Shown here: in pieces, positions 51,323 through 60,198 of the stretch
Layout: every line of letters starts with the position of its first letter
Position numbering within the stretch: position 1 is the first letter of the stretch
Source of the DNA: Neobacillus massiliamazoniensis
Lineage (GTDB): Bacteria; Bacillota; Bacilli; Bacillales; Cytobacillaceae
Length of the DNA stretch: 64,000 nt
Direction: 5' to 3'
NCBI RefSeq assembly: GCF_001048695.1
Contig: NZ_CVRB01000004.1
Coordinates: forward strand, 1-64,000
Position numbers and translations under genes: made by a program
Notes under the pieces: generated by a model
What the model was told of the DNA's origin: nothing
The model's input: the letters and a program-made list of their open reading frames with translations, nothing else
Databases searched by the model: none

Positions 51323-52684
51323 TTATACTTTTGCGGTCACAAAAAATTCCTCATAAAGCGCTTGTACCGCTCTTTTTTCTTCAATTTCTTTAACACCAAA
51401 CATCATACTGACCTCAGACGAGCCTTGATTTATCATTTCGATATTAACCTTTGCCTTTGCCAATGCCTTCGCAGCCCTTGCCATTGTCCCAACATTGCGT
51501 CGCATCCCTTCACCAACGACCATGATCAATGCTAATCCATGCTCGATTTTCACTACATCAGGATGTAATTCCGTTTCAATTCGGTGAATGATTTCATCTT
51601 CCATTTCCAAATCAAACTGGTTTTCTCTTAATATGACTGACAAATCATCAATACCTGAAGGTGTGTGTTCATAAGAAAGTCCAAAATCTTCAAAAATACT
51701 TAAAAGCTTGCGCCCAAAGCCAACTTCCCGGTTCATTAAGTATTTACTTACATAAATACTGCAAAAACCTTGATCACTTGCAATTCCAATTACAGGACCA
51801 TTTGTATTGTCGCGTTCAAAAACAATTCTTGTCCCCTGAGCACTCGGGTTGTTCGTATTCTTGATGTGAACAGGTATGCCAGCATGGAATGCCGGAACTA
51901 GTGCTTCATCATGCAATACTGTAAATCCCGCATAGGAAAGCTCACGCATTTCCCGATATGTTAACTCCCTAATTTCCTTTGGTTTGTTAACAATTGTTGG
52001 ATTGACAGAATAAACAGCATCAACATCAGTAAAATTCTCGTATAAGTCCACTCTCAACGCATTTGCAAGGATAGACCCGGTAATATCCGATCCGCTTCTT
52101 GAGAAAGTGACAACCTCCCCTTCCTTGCTATAGCCAAAGAACCCAGGAAAAATCAGGATTCCTGAACGGTCTTTTAGTGAAAATAATCTTTCATAGGATT
52201 CGGGTAATACTTGCGCATTTCCCGGCTCATTGCTAACAAGCAATCCTGCTTCCTTTGGATCAATATAGTGCGCCTCTACTCCTTGCTGTTGAAAGTAAGC
52301 GGCTACCAATTTGGCATTGTTATCTTCTCCACTTGCTTTTAGTAAATCCATAAATCGGTCAGGCTTACTTTTATCCTTTTCTAGTCTGTTCAATAAATCG
52401 GTTTGAATTTCACGAATAATTTCGTTCGGAAGAGATAATTCATTCGCAATAGAGGAATACCTTTCCATTATCAGATCGACTTTTTCAATTGGAATATTAT
52501 GTACTAAGCATTGTTCAGCACATTCAATTAATAAATCGGTTACCTTCTCATCATCCGCAAATCTTTTTCCTGGGGCAGATACAACGACAACCTTCCGCTC
52601 TGGATCAGACATTACAATCTGAAATACCTTCTCGAGTTGTTTTCCGGATGCTAAAGAGGACCCCCCAAACTTAACAACCCTCAT
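51323..52684 (-). CDS. yclM: aspartokinase III
   Basis: A 453-residue aspartate kinase (B. subtilis YclM 454), first step of the aspartate pathway to lysine, threonine, methionine and diaminopimelate. The kinase signature KFGGSSLASG is at 5-14, FSRSGSDITGS and the aspartate-site segment VDAVYSVNP in the middle, and two ACT domains at the C-terminus (GFCSIYVSKYLMNREVGF; IMVVGEGMRRNVGTMARAAK) that bind regulatory amino acids. Unlike lysP, no lysine riboswitch precedes it. GGAGATC lies before the ATG. It stands alone. Confidence 0.93.
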   Translation of the reverse strand: MRVVKFGGSSLASGKQLEKVFQIVMSDPERKVVVVSAPGKRFADDEKVTDLLIECAEQCLVHNIPIEKVDLIMERYSSIANELSLPNEIIREIQTDLLNRLEKDKSKPDRFMDLLKASGEDNNAKLVAAYFQQQGVEAHYIDPKEAGLLVSNEPGNAQVLPESYERLFSLKDRSGILIFPGFFGYSKEGEVVTFSRSGSDITGSILANALRVDLYENFTDVDAVYSVNPTIVNKPKEIRELTYREMRELSYAGFTVLHDEALVPAFHAGIPVHIKNTNNPSAQGTRIVFERDNTNGPVIGIASDQGFCSIYVSKYLMNREVGFGRKLLSIFEDFGLSYEHTPSGIDDLSVILRENQFDLEMEDEIIHRIETELHPDVVKIEHGLALIMVVGEGMRRNVGTMARAAKALAKAKVNIEMINQGSSEVSMMFGVKEIEEKRAVQALYEEFFVTAKV

Positions 52685-52791
52685 TCTAAGATCTCCTTTG
52701 CTTTAAAATATAATTTTAATTTTAACTCTATTCAGAAATTAATCAAGAAATTTTTCTGTTAGAAATAGACATTTGTTTTTTCAAAATAAAA

Positions 52792-52822
52792 AAACAGTGA
52801 AGATTATAACCATTCACTGTTT
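52792..52822 (-). terminator. terminator of the Nudix gene
   Basis: AAACAGTGAA and TTCACTGTTT form a perfect 10-bp stem; on the minus strand a T run follows. It lies at the stop codon of the Nudix gene. Confidence 0.88.
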
Positions 52823-52823
52823 G

Positions 52824-53438
52824 TCAACGTAGGATTTCAATAAAATGAGAAAGTATCTTTGCTGTTAATCCCCAGATTACCTTATCGTTATACAAATAAA
52901 AATATTCATCCAAATTTCTAGTCCGCCAATGATAGTTCTTCCCACCAGCGATAAGATGGAATGGAAATTTCTCTTCAGGCTCAACCTTAAAACTAATCTG
53001 ATAGATTTCTGGATCCGTCGTCAAAAAATAGTCCAAGGGAACCGTAAATATTTCTTTGACCTCCATAGGATTCAACTTGATGTTTTCTGGACTTGTGATT
53101 AATCCAACAAATGGATAGACGATCATTCCGAAGGGTGTAATCATAAAATCAAGCGGGAGAACCTCTGTAATTTCTTTTTTGCTAATACCCAACTCTTCAG
53201 TTGTTTCACGTATGGCAGCAGCTTGTTCATCCGCATCCGTAGATTCAATTTTCCCACCAGGAAAACAAATTTCACCTGGCTGCCTTCTTAATGAGAGGGA
53301 ACGAACTTCAAAAAGGACATGAATCCCATCCTCTTTTTGGATCAACGGCAGCACGACAGCGTATTTAGAAGAATGTCTACTCCCCATAATAGTGGGGGTA
53401 TGATTTATTAATTTGGACATAACTGCATCGATTTCCAA
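52824..53438 (-). CDS. Nudix hydrolase, CoA pyrophosphatase type
   Basis: A 204-residue enzyme with the NudL/UPF0035 signature LRRQPGEICFPGGKIE followed by the Nudix box in REXXEE form (AAIRETTEELGISKKE). NudL-type enzymes hydrolyse coenzyme A and its derivatives to 4'-phosphopantetheine and 3',5'-ADP. The start is TTG 53438, preceded by GAGGTGAGATC. It stands alone, downstream (in transcription) of the 54-kb repeat array region. Confidence 0.88.
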   Translation of the reverse strand: MEIDAVMSKLINHTPTIMGSRHSSKYAVVLPLIQKEDGIHVLFEVRSLSLRRQPGEICFPGGKIESTDADEQAAAIRETTEELGISKKEITEVLPLDFMITPFGMIVYPFVGLITSPENIKLNPMEVKEIFTVPLDYFLTTDPEIYQISFKVEPEEKFPFHLIAGGKNYHWRTRNLDEYFYLYNDKVIWGLTAKILSHFIEILR

Positions 53439-53710
53439 GATCTCACCTCAAATCATTTACACTAAATATAGATTACCATCAATATAGATCATTTTCACAT
53501 GTCTGTTAAACTATGATGTTGATTTTCTAAATAAAATTGATATGCCTGCTAATTCACTAAGAAATTGAAAGATAAAATATTCAATGGCATCTACCCATGA
53601 ACCCAATTGGCAACAATTCCGGGGCTTTTGTTCCTTTTTTCCATCAATAAGACCGGTTTAGGGCTTATAAACATTTACATTCCTAGTTTTTGAAAAATAT
53701 ATGATATTGG

Positions 53711-54535
53711 TTACGTAATTCATTTTACGTGACCGGTTTCGGGATAATCTCATGTTATCTGGCACTTATTTCTTTTTACGTGACCTGTCATTGGGGAAAA
53801 CTCATGTTTTCGGGCACGTATTTCTTTTTACGTAACCGGTCTTATGGAAAATTCATGTCATTGGGCACGTATTTCTTTTTACGTGACCTGTCATTGGGAA
53901 ATCTCATGTTTTCGGGCACGTATTTCTTTTTACGTGACCTGTCATTGGGAAATCTCATGTTTTCGGGCACGTATTTCTTTTTACGTGACCGCTCTCCGGG
54001 AAAATACATGTTTTCGGGCACGTATTTCTTTTTTACGTGACCGCTCTCCGGGAAAATCTCATGTTTTCGGGCACGTATTTCTTTTTACGTGACCGCTCTC
54101 CGGGAAATCTCATGTTTTCGGGCACATATTTCTTTTTACGTGACCGCTCTCAGGGAAATCTCATGTTTTCGGGCACGTATTTCTTTTTACGTGACCGCTC
54201 TCAGGGAAAACTCATGTTTTCGGGCACGTATTTCTTTTTACGCAACTGCTCTTGGGAAAACTCATGTTTTCGGGCACGTATTTCTTTTTACGTGACCGTC
54301 CTCGGGAAAAACGCTTGTTATCGGGTACATATTTATTATTGCGTGACCTGTCATTGGGAAATCTCATGTTTTCGGGCACGTATTTTTTTTACGTGACCGC
54401 TCTCCGGGAAATCTCATGTTTTCGGGCACGTATTTCTTTTTACGTGAACGCTCTCCGGGAAAATTTATGTTTTCGGGCACGTATTTCTTTTTACGTAACC
54501 GCTCTCGGAGAAAACACCTGAAATCGAGCACGTAA
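53711..54535. repeat. 51-bp tandem repeat array, about 15 units (array 3)
   Basis: About 15 units of 50-53 bp, each close to TTTCGGGCACGTATTTCTTT followed by TTACGTGACCGCTCTCCGGG and AAATCTCATG. Variation is mostly single bases. Two sub-types differ after the TACGTGACC block: CTGTCATTGGG and CGCTCTCCGGG. Each unit holds an inverted repeat CACGTA..TACGTG around an 8-nt loop. Because 51 is a multiple of three, long open frames run through in several phases, but they have no good ribosome binding sites and are not called genes. Confidence 0.9.
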
Positions 54536-54640
54536 AATCCTTGTTGGCAACACTTTTGGATCTTTTATATCTATTTTTATAGCAAATAGCCCTATTTCAT
54601 TAACCATATTAATAAAAAATGTAGTTTTCTCCTTAAAAAA
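54536..54640. repeat. conserved dispersed segment beside array 3
   Basis: Begins TTGGCAACACTTTTGGATCT (54543) and continues through CCTATTTCATTAAC (54590) to the poly-A/T tract near 54640. It is highly similar to 9769-9860, same orientation, and in both places sits right after a 51-52 bp array. It has no coding capacity. Confidence 0.72.
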
Positions 54641-54679
54641 CAACAATGAAATTTAACATAGCTTTTCATATAACAAAAC

Positions 54680-54703
54680 AACCCAGCCTCTACTGGCTGG
54701 ATT
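54680..54703 (-). terminator. terminator of the hmgA/fah transcript
   Basis: AACCCAGCC and GGCTGGATT form an 8-9 bp stem (one mismatch-type pair) with a 6-nt loop; on the minus strand GTTTTGTT follows the hmgA stop codon. Confidence 0.8.
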
Positions 54704-54709
54704 GAGTTA

Positions 54710-55873
54710 CTATTCCTTTGATTCAACCCAAGAATACATATAAGCGGGATCTTCTATTTCATTTATACCTTTTACAGCTAGCAGTGGATGGAAAGTATCA
54801 ATCATGACTGCAAGTTCCAATGTTTCTTTTTTACCGATGCTTGCTTCTGTTTTTCCAGGATGGGGTCCATGAGGGATCCCACTAGGATGAAGGGTAATCG
54901 ATCCTTCTTGTATTCCTTTCCGGCTCATAAAATTCCCTTCTACATAATAAAGGAGCTCATCACTATTCACATTGCTGTGATAATAGGGGGCCGGAATTGC
55001 TTCTGGATGGTAATCGTATAGTCGTGGAACAAATGAACAAACAACAAAATTATTCCCTTCAAATGTTTGATGGACGGGCGGAGGTTGATGTACCCTTCCG
55101 GTAATCGGTTCAAAGTCCCCAATATTTAACACCCATGGATATAGGTATCCATCCCACCCCACCACGTCAAATGGATGGTGTCCAAGGATATGCGAATGAA
55201 GAGCGCCACGCGATTTTGTCAACACCTCAAACTCACCTAGTTGATCAATGGAGACAAGCGTTTCAGGTCCACGAAAATCTCGCTCACAAAATGGACTGTG
55301 TTCTAATAACTGTCCGTATTCGTTCCGATAACGCCTTGGTGTCGTAATTTGGCTTAAGGACTCAACAAAAAGAATTTTTGTTTTCTCTTCTTCATTTGGA
55401 ATAACACGATAAATCGTTCCAATTGGTATATTGATATAATCACCCGGATGATAAGAAAGTGTTCCAAACATTGTTTCAACTTTTCCTGACCCGTAATGGA
55501 TAAATAGAAGTTCATCGCCATCACTGTTCCGATAATAGCTTTGCATTGGTTCGGTTACATTCGATGTCCCAATAAGCAAATCTTGATTGCCTAATATATA
55601 TTCACGCGCTTTAAGAGCATCCCCTGTTTTCGAAAGTTTTGATGTATAAAAGTGACGATGCTTAAGTGGTGACTGTTCTTCAAATTCGGGTACATTCCTT
55701 CCAACTAATTCTGCTTTAACTACTTCAGTTGGCATGTAATGATGATATAGAATCGATCCAGTTCCGGAAAAACCCTTTGTTCCCATCACCTGTTCCCGAT
55801 ATAAGCCTCCATTACCTTTTTTAAACATCGTATGACGTTTGTGCGGAATTTTCCCCATTTGCCGATAATACAT
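54710..55873 (-). CDS. hmgA: homogentisate 1,2-dioxygenase
   Basis: A 387-residue non-heme iron dioxygenase that opens the ring of homogentisate to maleylacetoacetate. Family marks include GYLYPWVLNIGDFEP, VHQPPPVHQTFEG with iron-site histidines, the CSFVPRLYDYHPEAIPAPYY segment, and GSITLHPSGIPHGPHPGKTE near the C-terminus. It is last in the fah-hmgA pair, 16 bp after fah. Length fits the shorter bacterial form (about 385). GAGGTGAATGG precedes the ATG. Confidence 0.94.
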   Translation of the reverse strand: MYYRQMGKIPHKRHTMFKKGNGGLYREQVMGTKGFSGTGSILYHHYMPTEVVKAELVGRNVPEFEEQSPLKHRHFYTSKLSKTGDALKAREYILGNQDLLIGTSNVTEPMQSYYRNSDGDELLFIHYGSGKVETMFGTLSYHPGDYINIPIGTIYRVIPNEEEKTKILFVESLSQITTPRRYRNEYGQLLEHSPFCERDFRGPETLVSIDQLGEFEVLTKSRGALHSHILGHHPFDVVGWDGYLYPWVLNIGDFEPITGRVHQPPPVHQTFEGNNFVVCSFVPRLYDYHPEAIPAPYYHSNVNSDELLYYVEGNFMSRKGIQEGSITLHPSGIPHGPHPGKTEASIGKKETLELAVMIDTFHPLLAVKGINEIEDPAYMYSWVESKE

Positions 55874-55888
55874 CCATTCACCTCATTT

Positions 55889-56806
55889 CTATTCGATTAT
55901 ATTATTTAAAACTCCTAAGTGATCGACCTCTAATTCAACCACATCTCCTGGTTCGAGCCAGCGGTGGACATCCTCCCCAAGCTCAAGAATACAACCCGTG
56001 CCGACGGTCCCCGAGCCCAAGATTTCACCTGGATAGAGGGTGACTCCTCTTGAAGCTCGTTCAATCATTTCTGCAAACGAATAATAAATATCCTTCATAT
56101 TTCCTTCTGAAAGCAATACCCCATTTACTCTTGCTTTCATTGAAATATCATAGCCTTTTCCAGCTCTTAATGGTTCCAAATCTTCTTTTGTAACAATCCA
56201 TGGCCCAATAGAAGTCGAAAAGTCTTTCCCTTTTGCCGGGCCAAGCCCAACCTTCATTTCTTTTTGCTGAAGGTCTCTTGCACTCCAATCGTTTAAAATG
56301 GTATAGCCAAAAATAAATTCATCTGCTTCTTCAGCACGAATATCCCTGCCTTCTTTTCCAATGATACAAGCAATCTCAAGTTCGTAATCAAGCCAATGAC
56401 TGTCTTTTGGTTTAGGAATTATCTCTCCAGGCCCCTTTATAGCAAGATGGTTGGAAAAATAAAAAACAGGAATATCGTACCATTCTGGTATCATTTCAAG
56501 CCCCCGCATACCCCTGGCTGTTTTAACATGCTGCTCAAAGGCATAAAAGTCCCGAAAACTTCTTGGGAGCGGCAGTGGCGCTCTAAGTTGAATGGCATTT
56601 AGTTGGTAAATGCCCTTTTGTTCTCCCGAAACGAAGAAATAGTCTTCCGCTTTTTTCATGTATTCTTCATTTTTTTCAATAAAATCCAATAGTTTTTCTG
56701 GCAGCTCACCGCTAGATGCTTCATGGAGATCCACTACATAATCATTCTCCAATAAAACCCCAGCCCTTTCTTGCCCATTTTGTTTGATAAAGGTAACAAA
56801 TTTCAT
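55889..56806 (-). CDS. fumarylacetoacetate hydrolase family protein
   Basis: A 305-residue FAH-fold hydrolase. Metal-binding acids occur in DYELEIACIIGKEGRDI and in the FGYTILNDWSARDLQQKEM region, with KDFSTSIGPWIV and the closing SGTVGTGC ILELG block. In this setting it should split fumarylacetoacetate (or maleylacetoacetate after isomerisation) to fumarate and acetoacetate, the last step of tyrosine breakdown. It is 16 bp upstream of hmgA. No maleylacetoacetate isomerase gene is present in the window. Confidence 0.9.
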   Translation of the reverse strand: MKFVTFIKQNGQERAGVLLENDYVVDLHEASSGELPEKLLDFIEKNEEYMKKAEDYFFVSGEQKGIYQLNAIQLRAPLPLPRSFRDFYAFEQHVKTARGMRGLEMIPEWYDIPVFYFSNHLAIKGPGEIIPKPKDSHWLDYELEIACIIGKEGRDIRAEEADEFIFGYTILNDWSARDLQQKEMKVGLGPAKGKDFSTSIGPWIVTKEDLEPLRAGKGYDISMKARVNGVLLSEGNMKDIYYSFAEMIERASRGVTLYPGEILGSGTVGTGCILELGEDVHRWLEPGDVVELEVDHLGVLNNIIE

Positions 56807-56869
56807 TTTCTCACCCTGCTTTGATTTTCAACTATTCCCATTTTTAATCTGAATTTTTTACCGTTCGAA

Positions 56870-56896
56870 AAAAGGGAGAATCACCATCTCCCTTTT
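56870..56896 (-). terminator. terminator between hppD and fah
   Basis: AAAAGGGAGA and TCTCCCTTTT form a perfect 10-bp stem. On the minus strand it lies after the hppD stop codon; hppD and fah may therefore be only partly cotranscribed. Confidence 0.88.
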
Positions 56897-56929
56897 CTTT
56901 TGTTAGCCCTTTAAACTATCTGAAATTAT

Positions 56930-58045
56930 TTATAAATTTCCGCGTCTTTCCTGTTCCCGTTCAATCGACTCAAATAATGCTTTAAAATTTCCTTCACCAA
57001 ATCCACGTGCACCTTTTCGTTGAATAATCTCTACAAATAAAGTCGGGCGGTCAACAATTGGTTTCGTAAAAATTTGTAGTAAATATCCCTCATCATCGCG
57101 ATCGACTAAAATATTTAGCTCGCGAAGCTTATCGATTTCTTCATCAATTTTGCCAATCCTCTCTAACAGAGATTCATAATAAGTGCCAGGAGTATTCAAG
57201 AATTCAACACCGTTCTTTTTCAAGGTTACTACCGTTGATACAATATCTTCGGTTAAAATGGCGAGATGCTGAACACCAGGACCATTGTAAAAATCTAAAT
57301 ATTCTTGGATTTGTGACTTTCTTTTCCCCTCGGCCGGTTCGTTAATTGGAAATTTGATTCGACCGCCATTGTGCATCACTTTGGACATTAAAGCCGAATA
57401 CTCTGTTGTAATGTCTTGGTCTGTAAAATGCTTCATTTCTTTAAAGCCCATTACTTTGGAATAGTATTCAACCCATTCTTCCATGCTTTCAACATTACCG
57501 ACTACATGATCGATGCCGATTAGACCAGCATCTTCGAATGGCAAAGATGTGATGTATGGATCGAAACCAGGTAAAAAGACACCTTGGTAATTTTTTCGTT
57601 CGATCAATGTATGGATCGTATCGCCATATGTGCCGAGAACGGCTTTTTTGACACTTCCATGGTCATCTTTTAGTTCAAATGGTGCCATATAAGCGATGGC
57701 ACCTCTTTCAACAGCCTCAGAAAAGGCCTTGTCGACGTCATCTACCAAAAGGGCTACATCCTTGACTCCATCACCGTGCTTTTTAACAAACTGAGCAATT
57801 CTACTATCTTCTTTGTATGCCCCTGTCAAAACAAGCCGTATATTCCGCTGCTGAAGAACATAGGAAACAGACTCGCGATTACCTGTTTCAAGTCCTGAAT
57901 AGGCTACAGGTTTAAATCCAAACGCCCTACAAAAAAAGTGGCAAGCCTGCTTCGCATTGCCTGAATAAATTTCAATATAATCAACATCTCTTACAGGAAA
58001 AAAGTCATCAACTAATTGATCTGCCGTTTGTCTTTGTTCCTTCAT
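56930..58045 (-). CDS. hppD: 4-hydroxyphenylpyruvate dioxygenase
   Basis: A 371-residue iron enzyme of the vicinal-oxygen-chelate fold that converts 4-hydroxyphenylpyruvate to homogentisate. The ligands are visible: first histidine in GIDHVVGNVESMEEWV, second in GPGVQHLAILTEDI, glutamate in PTLFVEIIQRKGARGFGEGNF at the C-terminus. It starts after GGAGGTTTTCAA. With fah and hmgA downstream it completes the tyrosine degradation route, and a paired uptake system lies upstream. Confidence 0.94.
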   Translation of the reverse strand: MKEQRQTADQLVDDFFPVRDVDYIEIYSGNAKQACHFFCRAFGFKPVAYSGLETGNRESVSYVLQQRNIRLVLTGAYKEDSRIAQFVKKHGDGVKDVALLVDDVDKAFSEAVERGAIAYMAPFELKDDHGSVKKAVLGTYGDTIHTLIERKNYQGVFLPGFDPYITSLPFEDAGLIGIDHVVGNVESMEEWVEYYSKVMGFKEMKHFTDQDITTEYSALMSKVMHNGGRIKFPINEPAEGKRKSQIQEYLDFYNGPGVQHLAILTEDIVSTVVTLKKNGVEFLNTPGTYYESLLERIGKIDEEIDKLRELNILVDRDDEGYLLQIFTKPIVDRPTLFVEIIQRKGARGFGEGNFKALFESIEREQERRGNL

Positions 58046-58202
58046 TTGAAAACCTCCAAATCGGAAAAATAGTAATTTTCAGAATAATTTTAAATGAAGT
58101 TGACTCGTTGTCTCAAGAATAGAAGGTAAAGCGACAACGCTTTTAGGCATTAAAGACTATTCTTTTTTTTCCTAAAAAAATTGCTTAGAAAAGCAGAAGA
58201 AA

Positions 58203-58221
58203 CAGCCTAATACTGAGGCTG
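58203..58221 (-). terminator. terminator of the ABC transporter operon
   Basis: CAGCCT and AGGCTG form a 6-bp stem; on the minus strand GTTTCTTCT follows. It lies about 55 bp after the ATPase stop codon. Confidence 0.7.
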
Positions 58222-58276
58222 CTTCAATTAATATAGGCGGCTTAAGGGACGCTCATATCAGATTTTGTCAAAAAAT

Positions 58277-59071
58277 TTAGGTAAGAATTGCTCGATCATT
58301 GGTCATTTGAACACCACGAATTCTCTTAAACTCCTGCAAAAGGCTTTCAATGGTCAGCTGCTTCTTTTTCTCCTCATCTACTTCTAAAATAATCTGTCCA
58401 TTATCCATCATAATCAGACGGTTTCCAAGGTCTATGGCTTGTTGCATATTATGGGTAACCATCATCGTAGTTAGCTTATACTGATCAACAATTTCTCTAG
58501 TTAAAGTAGTGATGAGCTCTGCTCTTGAAGGGTCAAGAGCAGCAGTGTGTTCATCCAGTAACAAAATCGAAGGCTCTGTATATGTCGCCATTAGGAGAGA
58601 CAGTGCTTGCCGTTCACCTCCGGATAATAGACCCACCTTTGCATTTAAGCGGTTCTCCAGCCCAAGATGGAGAGACTCTAATACTTCACGAAAATAGTCT
58701 CGTCTCTTTTTAGTTACTCCCCTTCGAAGTGTTCTTGTTTTATTTCTAGAATAAGCCATCGCAAGATTTTCTTCGATTGTCATACTTGGTGCTGTCCCTG
58801 CCATTGGGTCTTGAAATACACGACCAATCATTTTTGAACGCTTAAATTCAGATGTATAGGTTACATTTTTCCCACCGATCTGAATTTCTCCAATATCCGG
58901 AACGAGGACGCCAGAGATGATATTCATCAAAGTTGATTTTCCGGCTCCATTGCTTCCAATAACCGTCACAAAATCACCATGATTTAAAGATAAATTCACA
59001 TTGTTAAGGGCCACTTTTTCATCAGGTGTCCCTTCATTAAATATTTTATGAATCTGATTTAATTGCAGCAT
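58277..59071 (-). CDS. ABC transporter ATP-binding protein (TrpZ-like)
   Basis: A 264-residue ATPase: Walker A GSNGAGKST at about 39-47, Q-loop RVFQDPMAG, signature LSGGERQALSL, Walker B ILLLDEHTAALDP and H-loop MVTHN. Starts at MLQLNQIHK (59071) with AAAGGGTGAGA before it; the longer frame adds 11 residues overlapping the permease gene. It is the third gene of a substrate-binding protein / permease / ATPase operon of the type often named TrpXYZ or DUF534. Confidence 0.9.
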   Translation of the reverse strand: MLQLNQIHKIFNEGTPDEKVALNNVNLSLNHGDFVTVIGSNGAGKSTLMNIISGVLVPDIGEIQIGGKNVTYTSEFKRSKMIGRVFQDPMAGTAPSMTIEENLAMAYSRNKTRTLRRGVTKKRRDYFREVLESLHLGLENRLNAKVGLLSGGERQALSLLMATYTEPSILLLDEHTAALDPSRAELITTLTREIVDQYKLTTMMVTHNMQQAIDLGNRLIMMDNGQIILEVDEEKKKQLTIESLLQEFKRIRGVQMTNDRAILT

Positions 59072-60077
59072 GGGTCTCACCCTTTCTTTCGATGGAGGCA
59101 TCAAAGGTCAGTACCTTTTCTCTTATTCTCTTAGCCTTTCGCTTTTTTTCCTTTGATCTTTCTATTATTATTGGCACAGTTAAGGCGAGAACAACCATAA
59201 TCGCTGTGATTAATTTCAAATCACCCGGCTTTAAAAACTCTATTCTTAAGGCTAGTGTCACAACAATACGATAGACAATCGATCCTCCGATAACTGCAAG
59301 TGTAGTCCGCCGAATTGTTTTCGTTCCAAACAATGCCTCACCGATAATGACGGAGGCAAGGCCAATAATGATCATCCCTATTCCCATTCCAATATCGGCA
59401 AAACCAGATTCTTGGGCTATTAACGCTCCGGAAAATGCAACTAAAGCGTTAGATAAGCCTAGTCCGAGAATGATAAGTAGATTTGTATTGGCCGACAAAC
59501 TACGAATCATACGTTTATTATCGCCAATAGCTCTAATTGCCAGGCCAACTTCTGTGAGCAAAAACAAGTCCGTTATCCATTTAATGACAAAGGTTACAAC
59601 AATCATAGAGATAAGGATTCCCCACGTATCCGGCAGGCTATCTCCCAAACCAATGCTCGTTAAAATCCGATTTAAAAAAGCGTCAGCGCCGGTTTTTTCA
59701 AATACGGCGGAAATTTTCGTAAAAGCAGTATCCGTATTTAAGAGAGGAATATTGGACTTACCCATAATTCTAAGATTAATGGAATATAAAGCAATCATCA
59801 TTAATATTCCGGAAAGCAAATTATTAATTTTCCCTATCGTGTGAAGAATTCCCGTTAAACAGCCTGCTGCAAATCCAGCAAAGAGTGCTGCCAAAGTTGC
59901 AATAAATGGATTAGCACCTCCTGCGATTAAAACAGCGGAAATAGCTGCTCCGGTTACAAAGCTACCATCTACAGTTAGATCGGGAAAATCCAAAATACGA
60001 AATGAAAGATAGACACCAAGTGCCATAATCGCATAGATGATACCTGCTTCAAAAGATCCAAATATGGCTGTAAACAT
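59046..60077 (-). CDS. ABC transporter permease (TrpY-like)
   Basis: A 343-residue permease with about eight to nine membrane helices (FEAGIIYAIMALGVYLSFRI, PFIATLAALFAGFAAGCLTG, LIILGLGLSNALVAFSGALI and others), of the branched-chain/BPD-type permease 2 fold that goes with DUF534 substrate-binding proteins. It overlaps the ATPase gene by 26 bp. Start MFTAIFGSFEAG at 60077 follows GAAAGGACG. Substrate likely an aromatic amino acid or related compound, by analogy and context only. Confidence 0.87.
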   Translation of the reverse strand: MFTAIFGSFEAGIIYAIMALGVYLSFRILDFPDLTVDGSFVTGAAISAVLIAGGANPFIATLAALFAGFAAGCLTGILHTIGKINNLLSGILMMIALYSINLRIMGKSNIPLLNTDTAFTKISAVFEKTGADAFLNRILTSIGLGDSLPDTWGILISMIVVTFVIKWITDLFLLTEVGLAIRAIGDNKRMIRSLSANTNLLIILGLGLSNALVAFSGALIAQESGFADIGMGIGMIIIGLASVIIGEALFGTKTIRRTTLAVIGGSIVYRIVVTLALRIEFLKPGDLKLITAIMVVLALTVPIIIERSKEKKRKAKRIREKVLTFDASIERKGETHAAIKSDS

Positions 60078-60154
60078 AGTAATCGTCCTTTCTATTGGTT
60101 TGGTGTAATAAAAGTAAGTCAATCCTTGAACACTTTATTTATGTATGAAACAAG

Positions 60155-60181
60155 GAGTCGGCCCAAATAAGGCCGCCTCCT
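60155..60181 (-). terminator. hairpin between the binding protein and permease genes
   Basis: GGAGTCGGCC and GGCCGCCTCC form a strong 10-bp stem (one mismatch) with a 7-nt loop; on the minus strand TTGTTTC follows. A leaky terminator here would make the binding protein more abundant than the permease, usual for such importers. Confidence 0.75.
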
Positions 60182-60198
60182 AAAAGGATCATATATTG

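Noticed and set aside
53729-54521. Long overlapping open frames giving 17-residue repeats (SGTYFFLRDRSPGNLMF type)
   Set aside because: They arise because the 51-bp repeat is a multiple of three. They occur in several phases, lack ribosome binding sites and have no plausible protein character.
53711-54535. CRISPR array
   Set aside because: The whole 51-bp unit is repeated with point changes and there are no unique spacers or cas genes.
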